A stretch of DNA of 64,000 nucleotides from Paracoccus sp. SCSIO 75233 (GCF_027912675.1 NZ_CP115757.1:992001-1056000); one strand, 5' to 3'. Counted from the stretch's first letter, positions 46,176-55,436 are shown. Program-made: numbers and translations. The notes: a model not told the origin generated them from the sequence alone.

Positions 46176-47581
46176 TCCGCCGCCTCCTTCTGGGTTTCGG
46201 GCAGAATGCCGTTCCGGGCCGCGTGATGCAGGGCGGCGACCGCGCAAGACGCCAGCCGTGAGGCCGCACTGTCGGATCGCGAGTTCAGGATTACCGGAAC
46301 TTTCGCGCCCAGCACCAGCCCGGCACCTTCGGCATGGCTGATGAAGGAGAGCTGTTTGGCCAACATATTGCCCGCGTCGATCCCCGGCACGACGAGGATA
46401 TTGGCGCGGCCCGCGACCTCTCCGGTCAGGCCCTTGGTGCGCGCGGCACCCATGTCGACGGCATTGTCCATGGCCAGCGGCCCGTCCACGTCGCCGCCCT
46501 TGATCTGACCGCGCTCCGCCATTTTCGACAGAAGAGCCGCGTCGATCGAGGACTGGATCGCCGGGTTGACGGTTTCGACCGCAGACAGCACGCCGACGCG
46601 TGGATCGAGACCGATGGAAGTGGCGAGGTGGATGGCGTTCTGGACGATATCGACCTTGGTCGCCAGATCGGGCGAGATATTGATTGCGGCGTCGGTGACC
46701 AGAACCGGATGCGGCTGGCCGGGAACATCCATGACAAACACATGGGTGAAACGCCGTCCCGCCCGCAGCCCGTTGGTTTTGTCCAGCATCGGGCGCAGCA
46801 GGTCGTCCGTGTGCAGATGCCCCTTCATAACCGCAGCCGCGCGGCCTTCATGGACCATCCGGCAGGCTTCGGTCGCGGCTGCCAAATCGCCCTTGATATC
46901 GACGATCTCGATCCCGTCGAGCGATTTGCCCATTTCTGCGGCATTGGCGCGGATGGCGGTTTCGTCACCGACGAGGATCGGGGTGATAATGCTGGCTTTC
47001 ATTGCCTTCAATGCGCCGCCGAGCGAGTTCGGATCGTCCGGGCAGACAACGGCGGTCGGGATCGGGGGCAGGGGGCGGGCCTTTTCGATCAGCGCGTCGA
47101 AATGGCGATGACGCTCGACCAGCAGGCCCGGCACTTCGATCCCGTCGCGGTCGTATTTCTGACGCGGTGCCTGCAGCACAGCCTCGCCATCCAGCAGCAG
47201 ATTGCCGGTTGCGGACATGCGCAGCTCAGTCACCAGCGTGACTGTGCCGTCATCGCGTTTTTCGGCGACCCTGACCCGGCAGATCACTTCCTCTCCGGCA
47301 TGGGCGCGGCCGTGGAAGTTCAGCGTCTGCTTCATGTAGAGCGAACCCGGCCCGGGCAGTTGCGTGCCAAGAGCGGCGGAAAAGAGCGAGGCGAGGAACA
47401 TGCCCGGTGCCACGCTTTCCGCCCGACCGTCGCCGTCGCCATCCTCGTCCGGCAGATGCATCGGGTTGAAATTGCCCGAGATTGCCGCGAAGGAGAACAG
47501 GTCATCCAGCGTGATCAGGCGGCGGATTTCTGCCTCGTCACCGACTGAAAGCTCGTCGAAGGTTTTGTTGACCAGTCTCAT
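46172..47581 (-). CDS. Bifunctional MaoC dehydratase-phosphate acyltransferase
   Basis: The product is 469 aa in two domains. Residues about 1-145 are a MaoC hot-dog fold (FSFAAISGNFNPMHLPDED, with the (R)-hydratase-like Asp/His region). Residues about 165-460 are PTA/PTB (AVVCPDDPNSLGGALKAM, LVTDAAINISPDLATKVDI). The fusion links hydration of enoyl-CoA to conversion of acyl-CoA to acyl phosphate. Coupled to ackA. Confidence 0.92.
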   Translation of the reverse strand: MRLVNKTFDELSVGDEAEIRRLITLDDLFSFAAISGNFNPMHLPDEDGDGDGRAESVAPGMFLASLFSAALGTQLPGPGSLYMKQTLNFHGRAHAGEEVICRVRVAEKRDDGTVTLVTELRMSATGNLLLDGEAVLQAPRQKYDRDGIEVPGLLVERHRHFDALIEKARPLPPIPTAVVCPDDPNSLGGALKAMKASIITPILVGDETAIRANAAEMGKSLDGIEIVDIKGDLAAATEACRMVHEGRAAAVMKGHLHTDDLLRPMLDKTNGLRAGRRFTHVFVMDVPGQPHPVLVTDAAINISPDLATKVDIVQNAIHLATSIGLDPRVGVLSAVETVNPAIQSSIDAALLSKMAERGQIKGGDVDGPLAMDNAVDMGAARTKGLTGEVAGRANILVVPGIDAGNMLAKQLSFISHAEGAGLVLGAKVPVILNSRSDSAASRLASCAVAALHHAARNGILPETQKEAAE

Positions 47582-50052
47582 CAGCTCGCCTTTCTGGTTC
47601 GTCTCACGCTCCGTGCCGGAGCTGTCGTTTTCTTATCGGCACCGTCGCTGTCATCCGGGCCGGCATCTGTCAACGGGTCCTCAAGCACATCTGCCGTGAT
47701 CGGCCCGAGTCCAAGCACTTTGCGGAAGCGGTCAAGCAGGGCAAGCGTGTCCGCCGACATTTCGTCGAGGCGACCGGGGATATACTGGACAACCTGCAAC
47801 GCAGTTTCGCGATCTGCCTTTTCATTAAGCAGTTGCGGCAGGGTTTCTATGGCCTGTTCCGGCTCATAGGTGGCGATCAAAGTCTGCTGCTGGATGATCA
47901 TCGAGCGCCGTGCCGCGCCCAGGCTGCGGAACGGCTCGTCGCGGGTGAGGACACGGCTGGAGCGTTCCAGCCGGTCGCGCCGCACCGTGCCGCGTTTCTC
48001 CGCCATCAGGATCAGCATGCGGATGACCGCCTCGGGGAAGCCGCCCTGATCGATGTGCATCAGCGCGTTCGTCACCTCCGGCAGGCCGCGCAGCTCATCG
48101 GCGTTTTTCAGCGTCCGCCGCGCCTCGTGGCTGCGGCCAAAGGCGCGCGCCCAGGGGTTCGACCAGACCGAATGGAAGATCAGCTCATAATTCATGTCGC
48201 GCCAGTCGCGCCAGAAATCCAGCGACTGCTCGACCGCATCGACCCAAAGCGCCTCGGCGGCGAGGAAGGGGTTGCCCGGCTGCGCCTTGTTGCGGTTCGC
48301 ACGCACGGTTTCTGCGGCGGATTCGACAACCGACATGGCCGGGTTCTGGGAGGAGGTGAGCGCACGGTTCAGCCGCAGCGGGTGCAGGGTCCGGCTGGCC
48401 TCCGCCATGCTGGGGGTGACGGCGGCTTTCACGAATGGCCGCACCAGACCTTCGTAAAGCTGCGACTGCACCTCGGAGGCGCGGGCGACGGCGGCAAAGG
48501 GGCGTTCATCGTCGAACCCGTCGTCAATGGCGCGGATGTCGCTGAAATTCCGCTCAGCAAAGCCGACGGTGAAATGCTTCTTGCCGTCCTTTTCAGTCAC
48601 ATCCTCGATGCGCATTTCATAGAGGCCGGGTGCCAGCGCCTCGATGGTTTTCATGGTCGAGGCCATCTCGTGATGCTCACGATTGGCAATCTGGGAGCTG
48701 ACAAAGATGCCCAGATGCCCGACCTGTTCATGAACCATATAGATGATCCGCTGACCGCGGATGCGGATTTCATTCACATCGGCATAGGTCTCAACGATCC
48801 AGTTCAGCGCCTGCTGGGGCGGGGTGATGTTATCGCCGTGGCTGGCAAAGACGATGATCGGGGCGCGGATCTGCTTGAGGTCCAGCGGGCGGCCCGGTTC
48901 GATCCGCGCCTCGTTCTTGACCAGACGGTTGCCGACGAAAAGCTGTTCGACGATCCAGCGGATTTCCGGCTCGTTCAGCAGGAAGAAGCCGCCCCACCAT
49001 GTTTCGAACTCAAGGAAACGCTCTTCGCCCTTGTCGATGTCACGGAAAATATCGGTGTATTTGCGGAACATCGTGCGGCCCGGATTGAGCAACTCGAAAT
49101 TCTGCACCAGATGCGCGCCGTCGAAAATCCCGCCGCCGAGATCCGACAGGAACATCGGGATCCAGGTCCCGCCCAGAACGCCAGCATTATAGCGCATCGG
49201 GTCCTGACCGACCCGGCCCGACCACGGCGCGACCGGCGCGCCGTTGATGACGATCGGCCCGGTCAGATCCGGGTTCGCCGCCGCCAGAAGCAGCGTTGCC
49301 CAGCCACCCTGACAATTGCCGATGATGACCGGGGCGGAGCTTTCGGGGTGGCGGCGCATCACCTCGCGCACGAAGGCGGCTTCGGAGCGGGTGACGTGGG
49401 ACAGATACTGCCCCGGCTCCGGCGCGCGGCGGAAGGCGACGAAATAGACCGGATGACCTTCGCGCATCGCCACGCCGACCTGGCTGTCGGTCTTGAACCC
49501 GCCAATGCCCGGACCGTGACCGGCGCGCGGATCGATCACGATATAGGGACGGCGCTTGTCGATCACCGTCACGCCTTCCGGCGGGACGATCCGCAGCAGC
49601 ATGTAGTTCGACGGGAAGGGCAGGTCGGCCCCGTCCATCACCAGCTCATAATCATAAACCAGAACCGGCGGGCAGCCCGCCTCCTCATGGGCGATGAAGA
49701 TATCGCCGCGCTTGCGCAGCGCATCGGCGGTCAGCACCGCCCGTTCGCCGGCATCGCGCAGATACTCGGCCCAGAGTGCGGGAAGCTTGCGGTCATGCGC
49801 GGCCTCGCGCAGCCCGGTCACCAGCGTGCCGGTCTGCCCGGACAGATTGCCCGCCCGTGCGCCGTGTTCATCCATGATCCGGCGTGAATGCCGCGACAGG
49901 GCCGTGGTCAGAATGTCGCCGGTGCGGACATTCGCCTCGGATTCGGCTTTCGCGGCGTTGAAGATTTCGGTCATCTTCTCGGCTGCATCCTCCGCCGGGG
50001 CGGCGAAGGCGTTGCCCGCAGGATCGAACAGTTGGAATATATTACTCATCAT
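47581..50052 (-). CDS. DUF3141 protein, PhaC-like alpha/beta hydrolase
   Basis: The product is 823 aa. The central domain (about 150-450) is an alpha/beta hydrolase with nucleophile motif GNCQGG (Cys247), the Cys version of the lipase box used by polyhydroxyalkanoate synthases. Partner residues are likely in [11 protein letters not shown] and [12 protein letters not shown]. Long helical regions lie on either side and the tail is Arg/Lys-rich. Annotated in the family as DUF3141; direct polymer synthesis is unproven. It overlaps the MaoC-PTA gene by one base. Confidence 0.85.
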   Translation of the reverse strand: MMSNIFQLFDPAGNAFAAPAEDAAEKMTEIFNAAKAESEANVRTGDILTTALSRHSRRIMDEHGARAGNLSGQTGTLVTGLREAAHDRKLPALWAEYLRDAGERAVLTADALRKRGDIFIAHEEAGCPPVLVYDYELVMDGADLPFPSNYMLLRIVPPEGVTVIDKRRPYIVIDPRAGHGPGIGGFKTDSQVGVAMREGHPVYFVAFRRAPEPGQYLSHVTRSEAAFVREVMRRHPESSAPVIIGNCQGGWATLLLAAANPDLTGPIVINGAPVAPWSGRVGQDPMRYNAGVLGGTWIPMFLSDLGGGIFDGAHLVQNFELLNPGRTMFRKYTDIFRDIDKGEERFLEFETWWGGFFLLNEPEIRWIVEQLFVGNRLVKNEARIEPGRPLDLKQIRAPIIVFASHGDNITPPQQALNWIVETYADVNEIRIRGQRIIYMVHEQVGHLGIFVSSQIANREHHEMASTMKTIEALAPGLYEMRIEDVTEKDGKKHFTVGFAERNFSDIRAIDDGFDDERPFAAVARASEVQSQLYEGLVRPFVKAAVTPSMAEASRTLHPLRLNRALTSSQNPAMSVVESAAETVRANRNKAQPGNPFLAAEALWVDAVEQSLDFWRDWRDMNYELIFHSVWSNPWARAFGRSHEARRTLKNADELRGLPEVTNALMHIDQGGFPEAVIRMLILMAEKRGTVRRDRLERSSRVLTRDEPFRSLGAARRSMIIQQQTLIATYEPEQAIETLPQLLNEKADRETALQVVQYIPGRLDEMSADTLALLDRFRKVLGLGPITADVLEDPLTDAGPDDSDGADKKTTAPARSVRRTRKAS

Positions 50053-50061
50053 TTACTTCCT

Positions 50062-50826
50062 TCAGGCCGTAATCGAATACCCGCCGTCGATGGCATGAAC
50101 GCCGCCGGTCAGGTTCTTTGCCTCACGCGAGGCGAGGAAGGCGGCAACCGCGCCGACATCCTCAATCGTGGCAAGCTGATGCGTGGGCGCACGGCTGGCC
50201 GCGTTGTTCAGAAGCTCGTCGAAATGGGCGATGCCGGAGGCGGCGCGCGTCGCCAGCGGTCCCGGCGACAGCGCGTGAACGGAGATGCCCTTCGGCCCCA
50301 GCTCGGCAGAGGCATAGCGGACCGCGCTTTCCAGTGCCGCTTTCACCGGACCCATGATGTTGTAATGGTCCACGACGCGCGACGATCCGAAGAACGACAC
50401 GGAAAGGCAGGTGCCGCCTTCGGGCATCAGCGGTTCGGCAAGCCGGATCATGCGCAGGAAGGAATGGACGGAGATGTCCATTGCCTTGCTGAAACCTTCC
50501 GCCGAGCAGTCGATGACACGGCCATGCAGATCGGCTTTCGGCGCGAAGGCGATGGAGTGGATCAGCGTGTCCAGCCGTCCCCAGCGTTGTGTGATCTCAT
50601 CGAACACGGCCTCGACCTGACCGGGTTGGGAGACATCCAGCGGCATCATGATATCCGCCCCCAGCTGCTCGGCCAGCGGGCGGACATGGGGTTCGGCCTT
50701 TGCGTTCAGCCAGGTGATCGCAAGATCGGCCCCCTGAGCCCGCAGCGCCCGCGCGCAGCCCCAGGCGATTGAGTCCTCATTGGCGATCCCGACAATCAGG
50801 GTTTTCTGGCCGGACAGGGAAAACAT
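50062..50826 (-). CDS. fabI: FabI-like enoyl-ACP reductase
   Basis: The product is 254 aa, a short-chain dehydrogenase fold: GIANEDSIAWG at the cofactor site, SIAFAPKADLHGR, and YNIMGPVKAALE with Tyr-x6-Lys. The other conserved FabI Tyr is Phe here (SVSFFGSSRVV), so it may be a specialised paralogue rather than the housekeeping enzyme. First gene of the operon leading to the CoA transferase. Confidence 0.85.
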   Translation of the reverse strand: MFSLSGQKTLIVGIANEDSIAWGCARALRAQGADLAITWLNAKAEPHVRPLAEQLGADIMMPLDVSQPGQVEAVFDEITQRWGRLDTLIHSIAFAPKADLHGRVIDCSAEGFSKAMDISVHSFLRMIRLAEPLMPEGGTCLSVSFFGSSRVVDHYNIMGPVKAALESAVRYASAELGPKGISVHALSPGPLATRAASGIAHFDELLNNAASRAPTHQLATIEDVGAVAAFLASREAKNLTGGVHAIDGGYSITA

Positions 50827-51045
50827 GAGGCACCTCGCAATGACAGCGAGACCCTAACCCCGGTTTGAGTCAGTCGCGTGACGGGTGCGTAACGAAAATA
50901 ATGCCAGACTATTCCGATGTTGGTGCTGGTCCGGGGTGCGGCGCGGTATCGCGGTTTTGCGGCGGTTCCTCGTTTTAACTGCCATGCTGGGAAAAACCGC
51001 CGCGCGGATATGCGAAATTCCGGTCGACGATCCGTCCGGTTTTCC

Positions 51046-52077
51046 TCAGTTTCCCTCGCCGGATGCGGTTGCCTGCGGCAATCTGTCCTTCAATGCGGCT
51101 GCGACCTCCCGAAACCGCGCTGCTTCGGGGCTTTGGGGATCGGCCCGGACGATCGGGCTTCCGGCATCGCCGGTTTCCCGCATGCTCCGGCTGAGCGGGA
51201 GCGCGCCGAGATAGGGGATATTGCGCGCTTCGGCCTCGGCCGCGCCGCCGCCATGGCCGAAAATATCGTCCTCGCCGCCGCAATGCGGGCAGATATGGCT
51301 GGACATGTTCTCGATCAGGCCCAGCAAAGGGGTGCCGGTCTGGGCAAACAGATCAATCGCCCGCCTTGCGTCGATCAGGGCGACATCCTGCGGGGTGGTG
51401 ACGATGATTGCGCCGTTGAGCGGCACGGTCTGGGCCAGTGTGATCTGCACATCTCCGGTGCCCGGCGGCAGATCGACCAGCAGCACATCAAGCGGCGCCC
51501 AGATCACCTCATGCAGAAGCTGCCGCATGGCGGTGACCAGCATCGGCCCGCGCCAGACCAGCGCCCGGTCCGGGTCCATCAGCATCCCGACCGACATGCA
51601 GCGTATGCCATGCGCCGACAGCGGCACGATCCGGTTCTCCCGCCCGATGGGCCGGCCCGACGCGCCCAGCATGGTCGGCTGCGAGGGGCCATAGATATCG
51701 GCGTCGAGCAGCCCGACCCGCAATCCCTGATCGGCCAGGGCCACAGCCAGATTTGCGGAGACCGTCGATTTCCCGACCCCGCCCTTGCCGGAGCCGATGG
51801 CGATGATCGCCCCGACCCCGGCGATCGGCGCGGGACCGGCGGGAGCTTCGGGTTCTTCTGCTCGCGGGGCGGCGCGGACGATATCGACCCCGGTCACGCC
51901 CTCAATTCGGAGAAGCCGTTTGCGGGCTGTTTCCACAGTGTTTTCGGGCAGGGTGTCGGGCGCGGCATCCAGCACGAAGCTGACCTTGCCGTGACGGATC
52001 TGCAGGGCGCGCATGGCGTCCGGGGGCAGAAGCCCGGCCAGTTCCGCCCTGACGAGCGTCTCGATTCGCGTGTCCAT
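51046..52077 (-). CDS. Mrp/ApbC family Fe-S carrier ATPase
   Basis: The product is 343 aa. An N-terminal DUF59-like domain (about 1-85) precedes a deviant Walker A, GSGKGGVGKST, and a CPHCGGED motif near 265 that binds a bridging 4Fe-4S cluster. It delivers Fe-S clusters to apoproteins. It lies directly upstream (divergent) of the Fe-S-rich respiratory cluster, which may or may not be meaningful. Confidence 0.93.
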   Translation of the reverse strand: MDTRIETLVRAELAGLLPPDAMRALQIRHGKVSFVLDAAPDTLPENTVETARKRLLRIEGVTGVDIVRAAPRAEEPEAPAGPAPIAGVGAIIAIGSGKGGVGKSTVSANLAVALADQGLRVGLLDADIYGPSQPTMLGASGRPIGRENRIVPLSAHGIRCMSVGMLMDPDRALVWRGPMLVTAMRQLLHEVIWAPLDVLLVDLPPGTGDVQITLAQTVPLNGAIIVTTPQDVALIDARRAIDLFAQTGTPLLGLIENMSSHICPHCGGEDDIFGHGGGAAEAEARNIPYLGALPLSRSMRETGDAGSPIVRADPQSPEAARFREVAAALKDRLPQATASGEGN

Positions 52078-52185
52078 GACCTGTCCTTTCCGACATGTGA
52101 TACATGTTTGATGCCACTTCGTCCCGCGACGTCAACTGGCTGTGAGATGCGGCGTTATGTCGCGAATCCCGCCTGACATTCTGAC

Positions 52186-52200
52186 CTGACAGATTGTCAG
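52186..52200. promoter_or_regulatory. Palindromic operator candidate, copy 1
   Basis: CTGACA-GAT-TGTCAG, a perfect 6-bp inverted repeat with a 3-bp spacer. A second copy is centred 65 bp downstream, about six helical turns away. Confidence 0.6.
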
Positions 52201-52251
52201 GATCGAAGCCTTTGCTTTTCAACAGACTGTGCCGGGGCCGCGGGCCAGCCA

Positions 52252-52264
52252 TGACAGATTGTCA
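52252..52264. promoter_or_regulatory. Palindromic operator candidate, copy 2
   Basis: TGACA-GAT-TGTCA, same core and spacer as copy 1. It lies 122 bp before the first gene of the cluster. The regulator at 62227 with a Fis-type HTH is a possible ligand; unproven. Confidence 0.6.
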
Positions 52265-52276
52265 GGTGAAATTCAT

Positions 52277-52298
52277 ATAAGCAATTGTATTTGCTTAT
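52277..52298. promoter_or_regulatory. AT-rich inverted repeat
   Basis: ATAAGCAA, spacer TTGTAT, TTGCTTAT: perfect 8-bp arms, followed by TTTTTATTATTT. It could be an operator overlapping a promoter or an AT-rich terminator. The unusual AT content in GC-rich DNA supports a functional site. Confidence 0.45.
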
Positions 52299-52385
52299 TT
52301 TTATTATTTCAACTTGGAAATCACCGGCTATCTATGGGGTGTGACCGAAGGCAGCGAGACGCCTTCCCAGACGAGGGAGAGCCGG

Positions 52386-52700
52386 ATGAGCCACCGTATT
52401 TGGGCCGCCACTGTGATTGTGATGGTTTGCGCCGGATTTGCTGGCGCGCAGGAGGCCGAACCGGAGCCGGGGGCCGCGTTTGTGGCCGGGACCGCGCCAT
52501 CGGCGAGGCCGCCCGAAGCCCCGGTAATCGAGGCCGTGGACAAGGACGCGGATTGGTATGCGCAGGCCCTGACCGGGGTCAGCCAGCCCTATCCGGCAAG
52601 CCTGAGCTTTCTGGAGGAGCAGGGCAACTGGTTCTCGCCATTCCTGCATCCGGGAATGCCACCTCCCTACGATATTCGCGGCTGGTACCAGACGGACTAG
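52386..52700 (+). CDS. Small secreted protein, first gene of the respiratory cluster
   Basis: The product is 104 aa from ATG 52386, with GGGAGAG upstream. A signal peptide (IWAATVIVMVCAGFAGAQE) precedes a short mature chain with an acidic/Pro-rich part and an aromatic end (GNWFSPFLHPGMPPPYDIRGWY). No cysteines remain after cleavage except in the signal. I do not recognise the family. Position suggests a periplasmic role with the downstream Met-rich and haem proteins. Confidence 0.65.
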   Translation: MSHRIWAATVIVMVCAGFAGAQEAEPEPGAAFVAGTAPSARPPEAPVIEAVDKDADWYAQALTGVSQPYPASLSFLEEQGNWFSPFLHPGMPPPYDIRGWYQTD

Positions 52701-52796
52701 CCGCAACCGGACTTTCGGCGCCGACCTGCGCCGGAGGGCAGCGTTTCCACGGGATGGGCCCGTGCCAGACGCGATCTTATATGAGGAGCGAAGCGT

Positions 52797-53834
52797 ATGA
52801 AGATGACGATCAGGACCACATTCGCAGCGGCTCTTTGCACGGGTGCGCTGATGTCGGTCGCCAGTGCTCAGGGTATGTCGGGCATGAGCGGCATGGATGG
52901 AATGGACGGCATGTCGGGTATGTCCGGCATGGACGGGATGTCGGGCATGTCCGGTATGGATGGCATGTCGGGTATGAGCGGCATGGATGGCATGTCGGGA
53001 ATGTCCGGTATGGACGGCATGAGTGGCATGGGCGGCATGTCCGGGATGAGCGGTATGGCCGGCATGGCTGGCGGTAACCCCGGCTGGACCTGCACCCAGT
53101 GGACCATGACCGGTCAGGGCGGCATGTCCGGCATGAGCGGCATGGGCGGCATGTCCGGCATGGGCGGAATGTCCGGCATGAGCGGCATGGGCGGAATGTC
53201 CGGCATGAGCGGCATGGGCGGAATGTCCGGCATGAGTGGCATGGGCGGAATGTCTGGCATGTCCGGTATGGACGGGATGTCCGGCATGAGCGGCATGGAT
53301 GGCATGTCGGGCATGAGCGGCATGGATGGCATGTCTGGCATGAGCGGCATGGATGGCATGTCGGGCATGAGCGGCATGGACGGAATGTCTGGCATGAGCG
53401 GCATGGACGGGATGTCCGGCATGAGCGGCATGGACGGGATGTCGGGCATGTCCGGTATGGATGGCATGTCTGGCATGAGCGGCATGGACGGGATGTCCGG
53501 CATGAGTGGCATGGACGGAATGTCCGGCATGAGCGGCATGGACGGAATGTCCGGCATGAGCGGCATGGACGGAATGTCCGGCATGAGCGGCATGGACGGA
53601 ATGTCCGGCATGAGTGGTATGGGCGGAATGTCCGGCATGAGCGGCATGTCCGGGATGGCCGGTAACAATGCGGGCTGGACCTGCACCCAGTACACGCTGG
53701 CCTCCGGGCAATCGGGCATGTCCGGCATGAGCGGCATGGGCGGAATGTCTGGCATGTCCGGCATGGGTGGCATGTCGGGCATGAGCGGCATGGACGGCTC
53801 ATGGACCCCGCCGGAAGAGAAGCCGGCGAACTGA
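52797..53834 (+). CDS. Secreted Met-X-Gly triplet-repeat protein
   Basis: The product is 345 aa, with GAGGAG before the ATG. A signal peptide (FAAALCTGALMSVASAQ) precedes about 91 triplets Met-(Ser/Asp/Gly/Ala)-Gly in blocks of about 22, 60 and 9, mostly arranged as MSGMSGMDG or MSGMSGMGG. Two similar inserts, PGWTCTQWTM and AGWTCTQYTL, interrupt the blocks, each with one Cys; the end is SWTPPEEKPAN. Glycine at every third place is seen in collagen-like and polyglycine II proteins; Met at this density suggests copper(I) binding or oxidant scavenging. Between a secreted protein and a multihaem cytochrome, it is presumably periplasmic or surface. I know no characterised homologue. Confidence 0.85.
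   Translation: MKMTIRTTFAAALCTGALMSVASAQGMSGMSGMDGMDGMSGMSGMDGMSGMSGMDGMSGMSGMDGMSGMSGMDGMSGMGGMSGMSGMAGMAGGNPGWTCTQWTMTGQGGMSGMSGMGGMSGMGGMSGMSGMGGMSGMSGMGGMSGMSGMGGMSGMSGMDGMSGMSGMDGMSGMSGMDGMSGMSGMDGMSGMSGMDGMSGMSGMDGMSGMSGMDGMSGMSGMDGMSGMSGMDGMSGMSGMDGMSGMSGMDGMSGMSGMDGMSGMSGMDGMSGMSGMGGMSGMSGMSGMAGNNAGWTCTQYTLASGQSGMSGMSGMGGMSGMSGMGGMSGMSGMDGSWTPPEEKPAN
52876..53810 (+). repeat. 27-bp tandem minisatellite within the Met-Gly gene
   Basis: The DNA repeats a 9-bp unit nested in a 27-bp unit (ATGTCCGGCATGAGCGGC and variants) over more than 900 bp, interrupted twice by the Cys-containing inserts. Codon use varies between copies (TCC/AGC/AGT/TCG for Ser), so it is not a very recent expansion throughout. 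Copy number may vary between strains. Confidence 0.85.
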
Positions 53835-53906
53835 TCGCCCCGTTCTCCTCGCCAAACCGGGCGGCGGCAGGCCGCCGTCCGGACCAGCCGTATCGGAGAC
53901 ATGATT

Positions 53907-55424
53907 ATGCAGCGTTTGGAACAGTGGTTTGGTATGGCCGCATTGGCGCTTTATGCGCTGACGGGCGTGCTCGCCGTTTTTGTACTGGGAACACTTATTG
54001 TCAAAGGCGTCCCTGACCGCACGCCGGAATATATCGTCGCGGCACGCGCCGCAGCAGAGGCGGCGGCGGCAAATCCTGACGCCGGCGCTGAGGACACCCC
54101 GGCCAGCGGCTCTGCGCCTTCCCCGGAACCCGCTGTCGAAATGGCGGCGGCTGTCGATCCGGCGGCAGGCGAAAAAGTATTCGCCAAATGCAAGGCATGT
54201 CATACCGCCGATAGCGGCAAGGCCGACAGGATCGGTCCGCATCTCTGGGGTGTGTTTGACCGCCCCGTCGCCTCTGTCGAGGGGTTTGCCTATTCCGATG
54301 CGATGGCCGGGCATGGCGGAAACTGGACCGTTGAGGAACTGGACGCCTATCTGGCCGATCCGAAGGGCGATATTCCGGGCAACAAGATGGCCTTTGCCGG
54401 TCTGAAGGACACGGCGGACCGCCAGAACGTGATAGCATGGCTTGCGGCGCAATCCGACAGCCCGGTTGCGGCGGATGCGCTGTCATTCGCCGGTGTCGCG
54501 CTGGCTTCCGCAGATGCGGCCGCCACGGCCGAGCCCGCCGATGATACGCCCCAGATCGCGCAGATCGCCTATACCGATCCGCCCGAACCCGGCGAGGATG
54601 AGATCGCCCGGATCGCGGCACGGCTTGAGGAATTGCAGGCCGAAATCCCGACGCTGGATTATCAGCGCGCGCGGTATCTGCCGATCCACAACCAGCCGGA
54701 GATCAACGCTGCCTCCGATCAGGAATGCCTCGCCTGCCATCAGGAAATTCTCGACCGCGAGGTGCGGCTGGAATCCCCCGCCGGTCTGAAATCTACCGAG
54801 GCGCTTGCATGGTATCAGACGCTCGACACCTATATCCCGCAGGACGAGACCGGGCAGTCCAATTTCCACTGGCGCCATATCTCCAGCCCGCTGGCCCAGC
54901 AGACGATGAACCTGCAATGCAATTTCTGCCATCAGGGCAATGATCCGCGCGAGGAAAGCCCGGACCTCGTACCGCTGCGCGCGGCCTTCAGCGCCGATGC
55001 GACCTCGCCGGAGTTCACGTTGCGCAAGATGGTGAACCCGTCAGAGACCTGCCTGCGCTGTCACGGCGCGATGCCGGACCCGGAAGGGATCATGGGGCTT
55101 TATGGCGAATGGCCTGAAATCCGCGCCGATCTGGAGGATCAGACGAGTGACGATCCGACGCTGGCGAATGGCTGTCTGAGTTGCCATCAGGATCTCTACC
55201 GCACCAACCGCCACAATGTGACCTATCTGAAGGCCGCAGGGATCGAGGAACTGGCGCAGTCCGGCTCTGACACCTGTTACGGCTGTCACGGCGGCCGGGC
55301 CTGGTACCGGATCAGCTATCCCTATCCGCGCCATCCGTGGCCCGATATGGACCCGACGCTTCCCGAATGGGCGGCGAACCGGCCCACAAGCAGCGATGAA
55401 CGCTTTCAGCGTCCGGCGAACTGA
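53907..55424 (+). CDS. Membrane-anchored hexaheme cytochrome c
   Basis: The product is 505 aa from ATG 53907 (GGAG eight bases upstream; ATG 53901 is too close). One N-terminal membrane helix (about 9-32) and an Ala/Pro linker lead to a class I cytochrome c domain (CKACH 95-99, Met161 as likely axial ligand). A second part carries five more CxxCH motifs at 274, 338, 382, 423 and 457. No NapC-type quinol site was recognised. It probably carries electrons between the membrane pool and the DmsA-like enzyme, in place of a DmsC subunit. The link of a mono-haem and a pentahaem part in one chain is unusual. Confidence 0.85.
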   Translation: MQRLEQWFGMAALALYALTGVLAVFVLGTLIVKGVPDRTPEYIVAARAAAEAAAANPDAGAEDTPASGSAPSPEPAVEMAAAVDPAAGEKVFAKCKACHTADSGKADRIGPHLWGVFDRPVASVEGFAYSDAMAGHGGNWTVEELDAYLADPKGDIPGNKMAFAGLKDTADRQNVIAWLAAQSDSPVAADALSFAGVALASADAAATAEPADDTPQIAQIAYTDPPEPGEDEIARIAARLEELQAEIPTLDYQRARYLPIHNQPEINAASDQECLACHQEILDREVRLESPAGLKSTEALAWYQTLDTYIPQDETGQSNFHWRHISSPLAQQTMNLQCNFCHQGNDPREESPDLVPLRAAFSADATSPEFTLRKMVNPSETCLRCHGAMPDPEGIMGLYGEWPEIRADLEDQTSDDPTLANGCLSCHQDLYRTNRHNVTYLKAAGIEELAQSGSDTCYGCHGGRAWYRISYPYPRHPWPDMDPTLPEWAANRPTSSDERFQRPAN

Positions 55425-55436
55425 GGAGAACCCAAG

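Larger units (their letters stand above)
52078..52385. other. Control region between ApbC and the respiratory cluster
   Basis: About 300 bp without a gene. It contains the two TGACA-GAT-TGTCA palindromes, an AT-rich ATAAGCAA/TTGCTTAT inverted repeat and an ACATGTGATACATGT sequence near 52094-52108. No sigma-54 promoter pattern was seen. This is the likely promoter region of the rightward cluster. Confidence 0.6.

Noticed and set aside
47833..49887. 684-codon rightward frame opposite the DUF3141 gene
   Set aside because: It is antisense to a well-supported gene and its translation shows no domain; high GC makes long antisense frames common.
52078..52385. Sigma-54 promoter upstream of the respiratory cluster
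   Set aside because: No GG-N10-GC pair in a convincing TGGCAC-N5-TTGC context was seen, and the cluster's regulator lacks GAFTGA.
52332..53711. Long leftward open frame (His/Ala-rich) and other frames across the Met-Gly gene
   Set aside because: The 9/27-bp periodic DNA keeps all frames open. Only the rightward frame has a signal peptide, a ribosome site and sensible flanking sequence.
52876..53810. CRISPR array suggested by regular repeats
   Set aside because: Repeats are contiguous without unique spacers and encode protein triplets; no cas genes are present.
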